This document shows positions 22,684 to 33,119 of a DNA stretch of 64,000 bases, piece after piece. Position 1 is the first letter of the stretch. Each line of letters starts with the position of its first letter. The position numbers and the translations under genes were made by a program. The stretch is from Sipunculus nudus. Lineage: Eukaryota > Annelida > Sipuncula > Golfingiida > Sipunculidae. The stretch lies in assembly GCA_026874595.1 (NCBI GenBank), contig CM049314.1, positions 60,491,300 through 60,555,299 on the forward strand, written 5' to 3'. Below the pieces are notes generated by a model that saw only the letters and a program-made list of their open reading frames with translations, ran no database searches and was not told the DNA's origin.

Positions 22684-23494
22684 TAACAGCCCTGTTTAGA
22701 CATTGATATATATATATTCTTAGGTCACTAATTCCTTCGAGAGCTTTAATCAGAATGAAGAGTGTACCTAGAATCTTTTACCTGTAGATCAAAATACGAG
22801 AATCACAGTTATGATTTTGTCACTTTTGTCAGTGTAATTTGCATATTTTACATAAATTTGCATAATTAAGCAAATGATCGTCTATCCATTCTAATCAGTT
22901 GTTATGATCAATTAAAAAATATTACTTTATGCAAGTGTTTTAGTTTCTGTTTTATTAAGGTAAGTTTAATTTGCATATTGAATGTTAAATAGTATGGATC
23001 CATAAAGTATAGGGGAATCAATGGAGAAAATTGACATTCCTATTACAAATTCTAAGCCTCACCGGCTGTCACTCGTGCTGAGCCATAATGATGGGTTTCA
23101 GCACAGGCGCTTGAATTGCTATTAGTGTAGATTTCGGTTAAATTTTTTACATTTCTGGGTTATTTTTATCCATCCCTTTATTTGAGATAGGCAGGCAAGA
23201 AGCCCCCGTCGTGACGTCCGACAGTCATGGCATAGCAACCGAGGACGCCCCTTCTGTTTGGTTTATATGTGGAGTCTTCAGATGGTGACACCGCTGACGT
23301 GACAATGGTTCAGCCAATCACGCATGTACTTCAAATTTAGCCTGAAACCAATGTGCCATGGCTGTCGTGCCTAATTTCTGTGTGAGCTTTCCTTAACAAT
23401 TTCAAATTACCCTCCTGAATAGTCCCGTAGTGGTGCAATGTAATAGCTTTTGAAACGAAGATGCTTTTAAATTACAAAACATTATACTATTGTA

Positions 23495-25594
23495 CTGCCT
23501 AAATCTTTACTTCAAATATATATAATATATATAATTAGTAAAGAAAATTATTCATATACTGTACCTGAATTAAAAAAAAAGACAGCTGCAGTCCAAGTAA
23601 TGACATTATGATGAAACATATTTGTGCATAGCCAGAGTCCCTGATAATGCGTGTAAAGTACTGTGACCTCACCATATGGATAATATTCATAAACACATGA
23701 AATGAACAACATGTTTGCAAATATTTTGTGACGTCATAATCCCTTATGATGTCACCACTACTGCGATATCTCAGTTTCACTGTAACAGCCCCCTCATCAT
23801 GACATGACATCATCACATCACCATGAAACAAGAAAAACAGGTTTTCTGGTGTCGATATGAAGGATAAGAAGTTTGAAGCATGAGATTAAGGTAAGCTCTA
23901 TAATGATATATTTTGTTATAATATTTATTGTAACATTAACATTTAAAGAACTGTGCAGAAAGTCTCCTTAGAAAAGCCCCACACAACGCTAACTTTGTGG
24001 ACAATTAAAACACAGAATATATCCATACATGGTAATATTATGTTCTGTCCAATTTCTCATTATATTTTTGGATAATTTTTATTGGATGGGAAGTTTACTG
24101 GATCAAATAGATTAAACAATGGACACCAGATACATACAAAGTCCTGTTTTTTGTCGTAGTTATTAAAAACCGTGAGGCATGAAAGTCCTGATCAACAATT
24201 TGTGAACTGTTTTTGATACACAGTCATATGCGCATTATATTTGGGATACAAGCCTTTTTCGGATAAGTGGTGTTCGGAAAATATGCATAAAAAAGCAGTC
24301 AGAGACCGCATATTTACCTGCACCAAATATTCAGCAACCTTTGGTGGGTGCTACGTAAGCGCAGAAAATATATGAATGCAAACCTAGAGAAATGCTTGCC
24401 ACGCATGTCTCACTGCATAGAAGGTTGCATCGCAGATGAACTTTGTTCGCCAGAGCTAAGGCGGCCCATAATATCAGTGAATGACTCAACTCAGCTCGGA
24501 TAAACAAAGTGGCCTATCTCAAAATTAAATTGCAATGATCCTTTTAACCTTAGCTGGTGGATGCTCTCCGGGTGTTCTCTAATGTCAGAGGGCCGAAATG
24601 ATGCCAGGTGCATTCTGTCACGTCGAACTTTATGACTAAATTTCATGATCTGTAGTTATAGGGAGCTGGAAGGGTTACGCGGGATTAGAACAATGCTCAT
24701 GTGCATCATCAGTCAGAGCCTGCACAAAACATAACACTATACATCTTTACTAGTTATTCATGACATAAAGTCTCCTAACGTATTCAAGGATTCCCTTTAA
24801 GTGCATTCACGATGCTCACCGGGTTCTATAATAAGTCCTTTCTAACTTACCAAGAAGCATGTTGGGTTCCCTGTGTGGGGGGGGGGGGGGGGGGCTGTCA
24901 CTTTCGAAAAGAATTTAGTTATAATCACTTTTAAATCGTTTTTATACGTTTCATATTTGTTCCTGTTAATTATAATTTTCATTCTTAATTTATATATATT
25001 ATTTTAATTTATATCCATATATCATAATTGGTATAAATTATAAACATTTCTCCCTTTTCATCATTATTTCAGACTCAAGCGTCAAGCAAAAGTAGTTAGG
25101 AGTTCGCCCTCTAGGGGGCGCTCATGGCCGAAGAAGCTGATTTTTTGTCCGGTGGTCAGTTTCGCTGTTTCTGTTGTAATTTTGAAACATTTCTGGTCAT
25201 ACCCTCAGTCTGTCACGTGATCCCACTCCTGTTTTCCCACTTTTTGTCTCAGTTCTACCTTTTCTACTTTTCAAAATAAAACCCATATTTATTTTACACT
25301 TTTGTTGTGCTTTGCGACATTCAATTTCAAATCTTACAGTTTAACAATTTCTCGAAAAAAGTAAAAAAATGTAGGCGTTTACCTTCATCAAAAGTTATAT
25401 TAACACACTATAGACAAGAGTATCAATATTATTTATTAATCATAGTATGTTCATATGTTGCATGCTTAATTAAAAACCGGAGATATATTTTCAGCGTTAT
25501 CGAGAAATATAATCTGTATGATAAAATACTTTGTTAATCAATGTCATATATTTGATCAGTTGGGATGTATTTGTCACAAAATCATATTCACTTT
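23495..25594. other. Non-coding stretch after the TRIM array
   Basis: AT-rich sequence with a short TA-rich patch (23515-23535) and an 18-base G run (24877-24894). A possible CTCF-like site (CCTCTAGGGGGCGC) lies at 25108-25121. I see no ORF with recognisable protein character and no RNA gene. Confidence 0.6.
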
Positions 25595-25612
25595 ACTCTT
25601 TTCTAATCGTAG

Positions 25613-26376
25613 GAGAAGAAGAGTAAGATGAGAGAGGAGGAGGTGAGGAATGAGGTGAGAGAGGAGGAGGAGATGAGGAATGAGGTGAGAGAGGAGGAGG
25701 AGGTGAGGAATGAGGTGAGAGAGGAGGAGGTGAGGAATGAGTTAAGAGAGGAGGAGGTGAGGAATGAGGTAAGAGAACAGGAGGAGGTGAAGAATAAGGT
25801 GAGAGAGGAGGAGGAGGTGAGGAATGAGGTAAGAGAGGATGAGGTGAAGAATGAGGTAAGAGAAGAGGAGGAGAGGAGGAGGTGAGGAATGAGGTGAGAG
25901 AGGAGGAGGAGGAGGTGAGGAACGAGGCGAGAAAGGAGGAGATGAGGAATGAGGTGAGAGAGGAGAAGGTGAGGAACGAGGTGAGAGAGAAGGAGAGGAG
26001 GAATGAGGTAAGCAAGGAGGAGGAGGAGATGAGGAATGTGGTGAGAGAGGATGGGGAGGTGAGGAATGAGATGAGAGAGGAGGAGAAGCAGGTGAGAAAT
26101 GAAGTAAGAGAGGAGGCGGAGGTGAAGAACGAGGTGAGAGAGGAGGAGGTGAGGAATGAGATGGAGGTAGTGGAGTTGGTAGCGGAGGAGGTGGAGAAGA
26201 AGGAGGAGGTGTCGGCGGCGGTAGAAGAGGTGGAGATGAAAGAAGAGGGTGAGGAGAAGATTGTGAAAGAGATGGTGGCAGATTTGATGGAGGTGATGGT
26301 TCTAGAGGTGGCGACATTAGAGTCCAGTGACAGACACATATACCCGGGACTTGTATATTTTTATAGTTTATTTTAA
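25613..26376 (+). CDS. Glu/Arg-rich repeat exon in a polypurine minisatellite, frame broken once
   Basis: A purine tract of about 700 bp with a 27-30 bp period encodes imperfect 9-10-residue repeats close to VRNEVREEE. A good acceptor (pyrimidine tract, TAG at 25610-25612) precedes it, and the frame is open from 25613. The reading frame runs to 25885 and then continues in another frame from 25882 to 26376, consistent with a small indel in the repeat. The distal part becomes non-repetitive but acidic (VEKKEEVSAAVEEVEMKEE) and ends with a short hydrophobic tail. A helical or coiled-coil product is likely if it is expressed. The serine/proline-rich reads on the other strand are shadows. It may be a pseudo-exon. 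Confidence 0.4.
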
Positions 26377-26652
26377 GACTCTGTATATAAGGCCACACAA
26401 AAAATACTTATTGGCCTGCTGAATCTGGGAAAAAAGTCGTACATTCAGATCGGGATGGACAATTTGCAAAAGGCGCTATATTTTCTGTCATTTTTGGTTA
26501 TTTATTGGCTTGAAAACACTACACACTAACACACACACTTTGTCAAATAAATCATATATTCCAGGGATTTGGAACTTTTAATTTTAGGTTGGATTTGTTT
26601 ATTATAATTTGATATATAAAACAAAATATATAACAAAATATTTTCTTTATAG

Positions 26653-26704
26653 GCGGATTGGATCTGAAGAGTTAAAGCCAGTGGTGATCAACAGGTGTCG
26701 CTAG
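26653..26704 (+). other. Possible small terminal exon
   Basis: Acceptor TTTCTTTATAG ends at 26652, and one frame then reads RIGSEELKPVV and ends in a stop at 26702-26704. It could be a 3' exon of the Glu/Arg repeat gene upstream, but no matching donor was established. It overlaps the end of the opposite-strand candidate at 26688-26848. Confidence 0.15.
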
Positions 26705-26848
26705 TGTGAAGTGAAAGGTGAGCTGCATGGTTTGGCCAGATTGGTTTCGCCACGATGTCCTTCAGCTCCCTGTACAAGAAGCGGCCCTGATATTTAAATG
26801 ACATGTTGTTAAGGGTTCGGAGGGCATTGTTGACGTTCGAGACATTCT
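26688..26848 (-). CDS. Possible C-terminal exon, minus strand, unrecognised
   Basis: Read on the minus strand from a CAG acceptor at 26849-26851, this is an uninterrupted stretch of about 52 codons ending in TGA at 26688-26690. It has protein-like composition, with segments such as NVNNALRTLNNMSFKYQGRF and ELKDIVAKPIWP. I cannot name the family. There is no obvious upstream exon in the window, so it may be an isolated exon or a relic. The sequence is of higher complexity than its neighbours. Confidence 0.3.
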
Positions 26849-27188
26849 CTGGTATGTTATAATTTTACAAACTTTAAATATCATAATATATTACGAAACG
26901 TTACTGCCCTACAACCGATCTGTCAATTGTAGGTGTTATTGTGACGGGGTTAAGCTCTTTTTAGGTCAGTCGCAGGTAATTTTTCTGACATATACGTAGA
27001 CATTAATAGTTACTGTATGTTGGTTCGGCATCTGTTTGTAGCAGTTTAACTGCATGCAATATAATGCCCGGTATTAAGGCATCTCGTTTAATATATTACA
27101 GGCGTTGTGAGTAATCCTATATTAGGGCCAAGGCCCGGTGTCTCATAAAAAGCTGATTCGGGAGGAGTCGGGCAGACTCGGCTGAAAA

Positions 27189-27277
27189 TTGGTAAAAAAA
27201 AAAAAGGTATTCGTTATCTCGTCATCTTTGGGGGGGGGGTTGTGGGTGACTTTTTTTTTTTTTGGGGGGGGGGGGGG
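27189..27277. repeat. Low-complexity homopolymer cluster (A, G, T, G runs)
   Basis: Runs of A, then G (27230-27239), then 13 T and 14 G within 90 bases. It is prone to G-quadruplex formation and to sequencing error. ORFs crossing it are not credible. Confidence 0.8.
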
Positions 27278-27879
27278 TCTTCGCAAGAGATTATCACTAG
27301 ACATATGTGGCGTACAGATATGACACAAGTAAAATACTCTCAGCGTAAACAGAGACCATGGACCATGAAGCTCAGTCAGATTAATAATTTTCACTCGATG
27401 TGAACGTTTGCCATGACGCAATGAACACTATCCATCAAATTCTGCCAAATATTAAAACACAAAAAAAACACACACACACACAAAAGAACTAGCAGATATC
27501 ATCATAACATTTTGTGTATCTGTTGACCGTGTGATCAATATCCAAATCAGCATTCGGATAGTGGTTAATTATAGTCCACAGGGCAATGAGGATTATATAT
27601 GTGTGGCAACTGAGCTATACGCAGTTTCCACTGACAAGCCATCGTGACGGACGGAGAGACAAACGTACCGAGTATAACCAGCCTTGTCATTAATAACTGC
27701 TGCATGAATACACGTACGTCAACCGTAAATATAATATTTATTATTCTTCCAAAACAGAATACCGTCATTTTTTGTTTTGCCTCGGGAGAGTAACATTCGA
27801 CAACCAGATGAAAATGAAACTAGATGTGTCGGAACGACACGAGTGCCTCCGCCGGCAGTAAATTATTTTTTAAGTGGTG

Positions 27880-28870
27880 GAGTATAAATGTAGCAATATT
27901 GAAGGATCCAGAGTTAAAACAATGATAAAACAATGTACAGTTAATGAAGATTAATGATGAAAGTGATAAGAAATTCCTTTCAATATTTCTAAGAAAGGGG
28001 TATAACTCCTGATGAAATGTTGGTCAAGCAGGAAGAAATGCAAACTGGATCTATAAGTGATCTTTCTAATAGTACACACTAAAGATCAGTTCAATACCTG
28101 CAGGCATAATGAAAAGAAATAATTTAAGAAATGAATAACCTGATGAAATTGTCTTTTAAAAAGGAGTGTCATGTGGTCTTAATAGTAGCAACCATGGACT
28201 TGAATTTAAACCGGCCCGTTGAAAAATCACGCTAATATAAATCATGTTTTCCCTTGTATGCACACGGAAAAGCACGCGTGTGAAATCAGCAGTGTGTCAG
28301 AGATGCAATTTTTTCAAAAGTGTGGACGGGAACATGGACAAGAACGCTCACCTGAAAAATCATGCCGTCAGAAGTAGGTCAGCCGTGAGGAAAATTGAAC
28401 CCGATCTGTTACTGGTCAACAACCACAAACCGAAAAATCAGGTCAATTTCTACAGGCATTGCAAAAAAAGTCCGTACAAGTACATTTTTCATGAAATTTT
28501 CTATTTTTATAGGTCAGCCGGGTCGAAACACGATTTCGATCTGTAACTAGTCATTATCCATCAACACACAAAAAAATCAGGTCAACATCTGCAGGTTTTG
28601 AAAGAAAAGGTCTGTACAAGTGCATTTATCATGAAATTTTCTATTTTTTTCATGAATTTTCACGTTCAGGAGCCGTTTTACCATCAAAAGTAGGTCAACC
28701 GGGACGAAATGCACACTCGACATGTAACTGGTCATTGAAGATCCACATACCAAAAATCAGACCAATATCTGCAGGCAATTCGAAATAAAGTCCATACAAG
28801 TGCATGCATTTATCATAAAAATATATATGTTTCATGAAATTTTCTAAGTACAAAGGGTCAGCTGAGCTTA
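27880..28870 (+). repeat. Diverged tandem repeat, about 140-180 bp units
   Basis: At least three clear units (about 28376, 28513 and 28691), each running from GTAGGTCAGCCG-like sequence through a ctgtaactggtcat segment, an aaaatcagGTCAATATCTGCAGGCA-like segment and tccgtacaagtgcat to catgaaattttcta. More decayed copies lie at 27940-28150. A hairpin GTGTCG-gaa-CGACAC lies just upstream at about 27827-27841. The 100-codon ORF at 28244-28546 runs through it and is rejected. Confidence 0.65.
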
Positions 28871-29160
28871 ATAAAGGTTTGTAGAGGTCCTGTGTGCAAT
28901 CTTTTGGGTTCCAATGAAGAAGTGACTGGAGGCCAGAAAGAAAATCCTCCATCTTAAGTTACAGACGGAACCTTTAAATGATTTCCACTGTCCAATTTGA
29001 AGAACCTTTTAGGGGTTTTGACAGAATCTGAGAGAGTATGTTTACAGTTAATCTGTCATTTCAGTGGGTATCGAAATTAATCCGATATTACAGGTAATAT
29101 AACAACACCAAGATGCATGATCTAAAGCGTCTGTAAGAAATTTGGTTGAGTATTTCGCGG
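28871..29160 (-). other. Presumed 3'-UTR and downstream flank of the minus-strand TRIM gene
   Basis: Unique AT-rich sequence downstream of the stop at 29161. I found no canonical AATAAA in minus orientation, so the transcript end is not located. Confidence 0.35.
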
Positions 29161-30984
29161 TTAGGCGTATTTAAATAACAGAACCGCTTCCCTACATGCA
29201 ACCCAAAGGTATGGATAGTTAAAAGATACACCCGTTGGTCGATTGACACCGTCCTTTTGTGTTAACAAGTATCGGACAAACTCTCCTTCACACGTTACTT
29301 CTGTCACGGTGTGCATGTTTGTGTCGGTGATGAGAATGTGATTATTAGGTAGAATCGTTGATCCAGAAGCATGTTTAAATTTCATTCCCGTTTCCCCTCC
29401 ATCCGTTCCGCCAACCGTCCTGACCAAGTCTCCATCCGGTTTGTAAACGCAGACCATCGTATGGGCAGAAACTAGGTACTCTTTTCCAACAACAGGATGT
29501 TCACCGAGGGAGATTCGATATCCTGTATCCTTTGCAAATTTCTTCAGAAACACTCCTTCGTGTGAATATTGATAGACCGTGTCAAGATTATTAGTGAACA
29601 AGAAAGAGTTGGCGTCAATAGCTAAATCCCATACAGAGCTTGGCCCTGTAGTAAGGCCTATGACTTGTCTTTCCATTCCTTTAAATCTCGTTATTGTCAG
29701 TGGATCAGGAGATAGAAGGAAAAGCTCCCCTCTATATGTATCTACCCCTCTCACACGACTTCCACTTTGTGTATGAAACTCAGCTATGATATCTCCCTTC
29801 TCGTTTATTTGTACCGCGTAATTTTCTTCAGTCAATCCTAAGAGAGCGGACCCGTCAGCCAGAGCTGCAATGAAATAAAGATTGTTGATAGGTTTATCTT
29901 TGCCGCTTAGTTTCTTAAGGTCTAGAATTTTAGTTGGCTTTTCAACAAGTGTCTTTTCAGAGTTTATCCGACCAAGTGCACATGTGAATTCGATACGCCG
30001 CGACTCATCATTTGCGCTTGTCGTACACTGGTCTTCTTCGAGTTCTGGTACTCTGATTGGGACTTCCTTTGCGGTGCACAGCGTATTCAGGGATCTGAAT
30101 ATGTCACACGTTTTCTCCGTAAGTTGTTCCAGAATGTCTATCTTTCCTTCTTCTAAAACCATGTTAAGCTCATTTAAACAATTAGACGCCTGGGAACAAG
30201 CCTCGTTCTGACTCCCCAGTGCTTTTGTAACTAATCTATTGAATTCTTCTTCGCGTTTATCTAGACAGGTAGTTATGGCTTCCATCATCTTCTTTCTGTA
30301 GTTCTCTAACTTTTCCTCCGTTTGGCTTCTTCGTTCGGTTAGACGTTTCATCGACTCATCCATGGTTTCATTCATCAGTTTGTCAACACATCCGATCTCT
30401 TCTTCCAGCCGACGTTTCCCCTTGTTCATCATGACAATTACTTTCTCTTTCACTTCTGTAATATCACATGTATCGTGGTTGTCATGAAACCCGGATAAAA
30501 TACACTCGTAACACATACCCGTCCTGCAGGTTAGACAAGCACGTGATAAATCCCTAATGTGTATCTTACATAATTTTTCCACGATGGCGTGGGAAGAAAA
30601 CATAGGCTTTGTCTTATGATCCTTTACGCATTCATGACACAGACGGAATTCACAGTTTGTACATCGTGCGACTGCTTCCTTCCTTTTTGCTTTCAGGATG
30701 CATAATGCACAAGTGTAATGGTCTTTTAGAGCAAACAGAATCGATGATGTGCTAGCCACCGTTGTATCAACTTTGAGATCTGAGACGCCGTTATTTGAAA
30801 GCTGCGTCTTATCTAAACAAACAGGGCATTGAAGCTGGCCTTCCTTCTGTATAGAGCTTGTTTTGAGTAAACATTCCTGACAGAATCCATGCTTGCACGC
30901 CAGCAGACGAGGAGTTCTGTCTGTCCTGTTCAAGCCACAGATCAAGCAATCTGTTAACATATTTATATTCCTTGATGCTGCCAT
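29161..30984 (-). CDS. Intact TRIM-like protein: RING, two B-boxes, coiled coil, NHL-like propeller
   Basis: A 607-residue protein starting MAASRNINML. The longer frame to 31092 reads back into the intron, whose acceptor (TTATTTCAG) ends at 30990, five bases before this ATG. The C3HC4 RING is at residues 13-56 (C13, C16, C30, H32, C35, C38, C53, C56). B-box 1 is at about 92-123 and B-box 2 at 139-170 (C139, H142, C150, C153, C158, C161, H167, H170). A long charged coiled coil spans about 180-330, and an NHL-like beta-propeller runs from about 385 to the end, closing with FVRYLLTQKDG and YLWVACREAVLLF. It is likely a RING E3 ubiquitin ligase with a substrate-binding propeller. It is clearly divergent from the array genes and is the parent or sister of the broken copy at 43774-45572. 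It is the only complete TRIM gene in the window. Confidence 0.9.
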   Translation of the reverse strand: MAASRNINMLTDCLICGLNRTDRTPRLLACKHGFCQECLLKTSSIQKEGQLQCPVCLDKTQLSNNGVSDLKVDTTVASTSSILFALKDHYTCALCILKAKRKEAVARCTNCEFRLCHECVKDHKTKPMFSSHAIVEKLCKIHIRDLSRACLTCRTGMCYECILSGFHDNHDTCDITEVKEKVIVMMNKGKRRLEEEIGCVDKLMNETMDESMKRLTERRSQTEEKLENYRKKMMEAITTCLDKREEEFNRLVTKALGSQNEACSQASNCLNELNMVLEEGKIDILEQLTEKTCDIFRSLNTLCTAKEVPIRVPELEEDQCTTSANDESRRIEFTCALGRINSEKTLVEKPTKILDLKKLSGKDKPINNLYFIAALADGSALLGLTEENYAVQINEKGDIIAEFHTQSGSRVRGVDTYRGELFLLSPDPLTITRFKGMERQVIGLTTGPSSVWDLAIDANSFLFTNNLDTVYQYSHEGVFLKKFAKDTGYRISLGEHPVVGKEYLVSAHTMVCVYKPDGDLVRTVGGTDGGETGMKFKHASGSTILPNNHILITDTNMHTVTEVTCEGEFVRYLLTQKDGVNRPTGVSFNYPYLWVACREAVLLFKYA

Positions 30985-30989
30985 GGTCT

Positions 30990-33119
30990 CTGAAATAACA
31001 TAAAAGAAACATAACGTGATAAAATAGCATAGTGTATAACCGTAATGACAAAAAAACGGATAACAACACCTCTGACGATAAAAGTCATGCATACAGATAA
31101 GGGCACAACTATCATTAGGAGACTGCTGACTCTGTTACGTATGCGTACTTATAGTGGAGAATCATTATGCTGACCAGTTGGGGAGTCTGTCTGGCGTCTG
31201 CTCACACATAACAGCGCTGTTTGGCTATCTGACCCGAACACCATAGATGATTTAACGTGATGAACACTCATCAAGGCGGCGTATTATCAATTAAAGGTAT
31301 ACATAATCATTTGTAATATAATATGTTTAAACTAACATTATTTGTTTGCTGATCATGATCTGGTCCAGCCCATGACTGTGAATTGACATAATACTGAATA
31401 ACGCCTTCTACCCTCTGACCTTCAGCTTTGACCTCATGGCCCCAAAATAAAAAGGGTTCTTACTTTATTGGGGGCCCATATATAAATAAAGTCTGTAACC
31501 AATATGTTCATCCAAACTGGAGTTATCATTTAGAAACGAAAATGTGGACAGATGGCAGTGACTTTGACCGGGATGATAAGTTTGGTTTAAAATGCGTCCA
31601 CAATCTTTCTTAATAAGTGGGTCCTGTGACCTTGAAATTTGACGGTCTCAAAAACAGAATAAAAATCGTGAAGATCTTTAAAAAAAGAAAGCAAATGACA
31701 CATGGGTCATGACGCTCAGCTGACTAGGAAGACATTCACAAAAGGAATTTTATCATCTGAATGCCAAATATTGTAGGTGGCATCCCCAATCTACTGAAGC
31801 ATAGCTGAGAAGATATGGGTAACTTAGACCTAATTTCAATTTAAAGGAGATTTTTCATGGACCTCCCTGGATGTGAAGTTAGAAGATTCTAATTGCAATG
31901 GTTACGATTTGTACCCTGTTAACGAACGACTGTATCTTTGACGGTCTCAAAAATAGAGAAAAAAATGCGTAAAAAAATTATAACTAGGAAAACATTTACA
32001 AAAGCATTTTGATCATCTGAATATGAAATTCTGTAGGTGGTAACCCCATTCAACTGAAGCAAAGCTCGGAGGATATGGGCAACAAAGACCTAATTTTAGG
32101 TTTCCAAGCTGACCTCTCTGGGTGTTAAATTTAGAAGGTTCTAGATGCAATGTTTCCGAATCGTGCCCTGTGAACGGACGACCGCATCTTTGAAGTTCTA
32201 AAAATAAATGTAAAAGAATGCGTATAAAAATCCAGGTGCGCCACCAGTCTACAGGAACTGAAGAAACACTCCATGATGAATATGCATGCAAAGAATAATG
32301 GTTATGAATGCATTAGTTGTTCAGAAACTGGAGGTTTTGTATGGAATTTTATTGAAACTGAGGGGTATTTACAAGCCTTATATTCAGCCTTATTTCGGGT
32401 TTCCAGGGAGATTTTTCATGAACCTTCCTGGATGTTAAATAAGAAGATTCTAGAATGAATAGTTACGATTTGAACCTAGTTAACGGACGACTGCATCTTT
32501 GAAGGTCTTTTATTGCTCAAGAGGATATTGGTAACAAAGACATAATTTCAGGTATAAAAGAAGATTTTTCATGGATCTCGAAGCATGTCAAATTAGAAAA
32601 TTCCAGGTCGAGTGGTTACGATTTGTGCCTGGTTGAATGACGGACGGACAGCTGGACAGCTAGACAGACGGACACCGGACAAAGAGTGATCGCTATAGCT
32701 CAGATGACTTTCAGTCAGGTGAGCTAAAAACTGTATCAATGACGTCAGGAGATGACATAATGATAAAATATAATTCAGTTATAATTAACTTTACTAGATC
32801 GTGTGGATGAGATTTCCAATTTTTATGACAAGGACAACAAGAAGTCGGACCGCGGGTGAGCAACAAGGGGATATACGCAAATCTCTCAAATATTTATACC
32901 AGAGTCGCTTGAATTCCTATTTGTGGGTGTGATTCTATCGAAAATGGACGAAACTTTGCAGTAAATGAGTATATGATCGTGCCTGAGTTCATACAGAGGT
33001 GGCGTGTATCACAAACGTGTTCATGACTGATGGGCAACGCAGCAAACTGGTGGTGACCACAAAGAAAATTAAATTCTGCTTATTGAAATATACTAACTGT
33101 AACATCACAGTTGTCTTAC
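30990..33119 (-). other. Predicted 5'-UTR intron of the intact TRIM gene
   Basis: The minus-strand donor TAG|GTAAGA has its GT at 33119-33118, and the acceptor CAG ends at 30990: 2.13 kb. The donor is conserved in the paralogous block (CAG|GTAAGC at 56030/56029), which supports it as real. The intron holds a tandem-cored repeat element at 31709-32729. Confidence 0.6.
31709..32729. mobile_element. Tandem-cored non-autonomous element, copy I (12-bp TIR, 3' hairpin)
   Basis: The left end GCTCAGCTGACT (31714-31725) and right end AGTCAGGTGAGC (32713-32724, one mismatch) are inverted repeats. The right end also folds as a hairpin, GCTCAGATGACT-ttc-AGTCAGGTGAGC, followed by TAAAAA. Inside are about three units of the family seen at 39850-43730 (gatatgggtaac, gattctag, ttacgatttgtgcc) and a GACAGACGG-type simple tract before the right end. 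Inverted ends, tandem core and 3' hairpin resemble Helentron-type non-autonomous elements (pearl/HINE-like). That class is inference; no Rep/helicase is present. Confidence 0.5.

Larger units (their letters stand above)
21327..23494 (+). repeat. 7.1 kb tandem unit, truncated copy 4
   Basis: Matches the first 2169 bases of the unit and then stops abruptly after attgta; unrelated AT-rich sequence starts at 23495. It includes the 97-codon ORF, the minisatellite and four of the five octamers. It lacks the 5' splice donors and the TRIM gene. It marks the right-hand edge of the array. Confidence 0.97.

Noticed and set aside
25593-26398. Minus-strand Ser/Thr- and Ser/Pro-rich ORFs of 218-248 codons
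   Set aside because: They are the complement of the polypurine repeat; splice signal and non-repeat tail favour the plus strand.
28244-28546. 100-codon plus-strand ORF with CxxC-like motif
   Set aside because: It lies in a diverged tandem repeat and runs through unit boundaries; the cysteines do not form a known domain.
30985-31092. N-terminal 36-residue extension of the intact TRIM ORF
   Set aside because: It is the intron read through: a pyrimidine-rich acceptor ending at 30990 precedes the MAAS start, and both other TRIM loci show the same arrangement.
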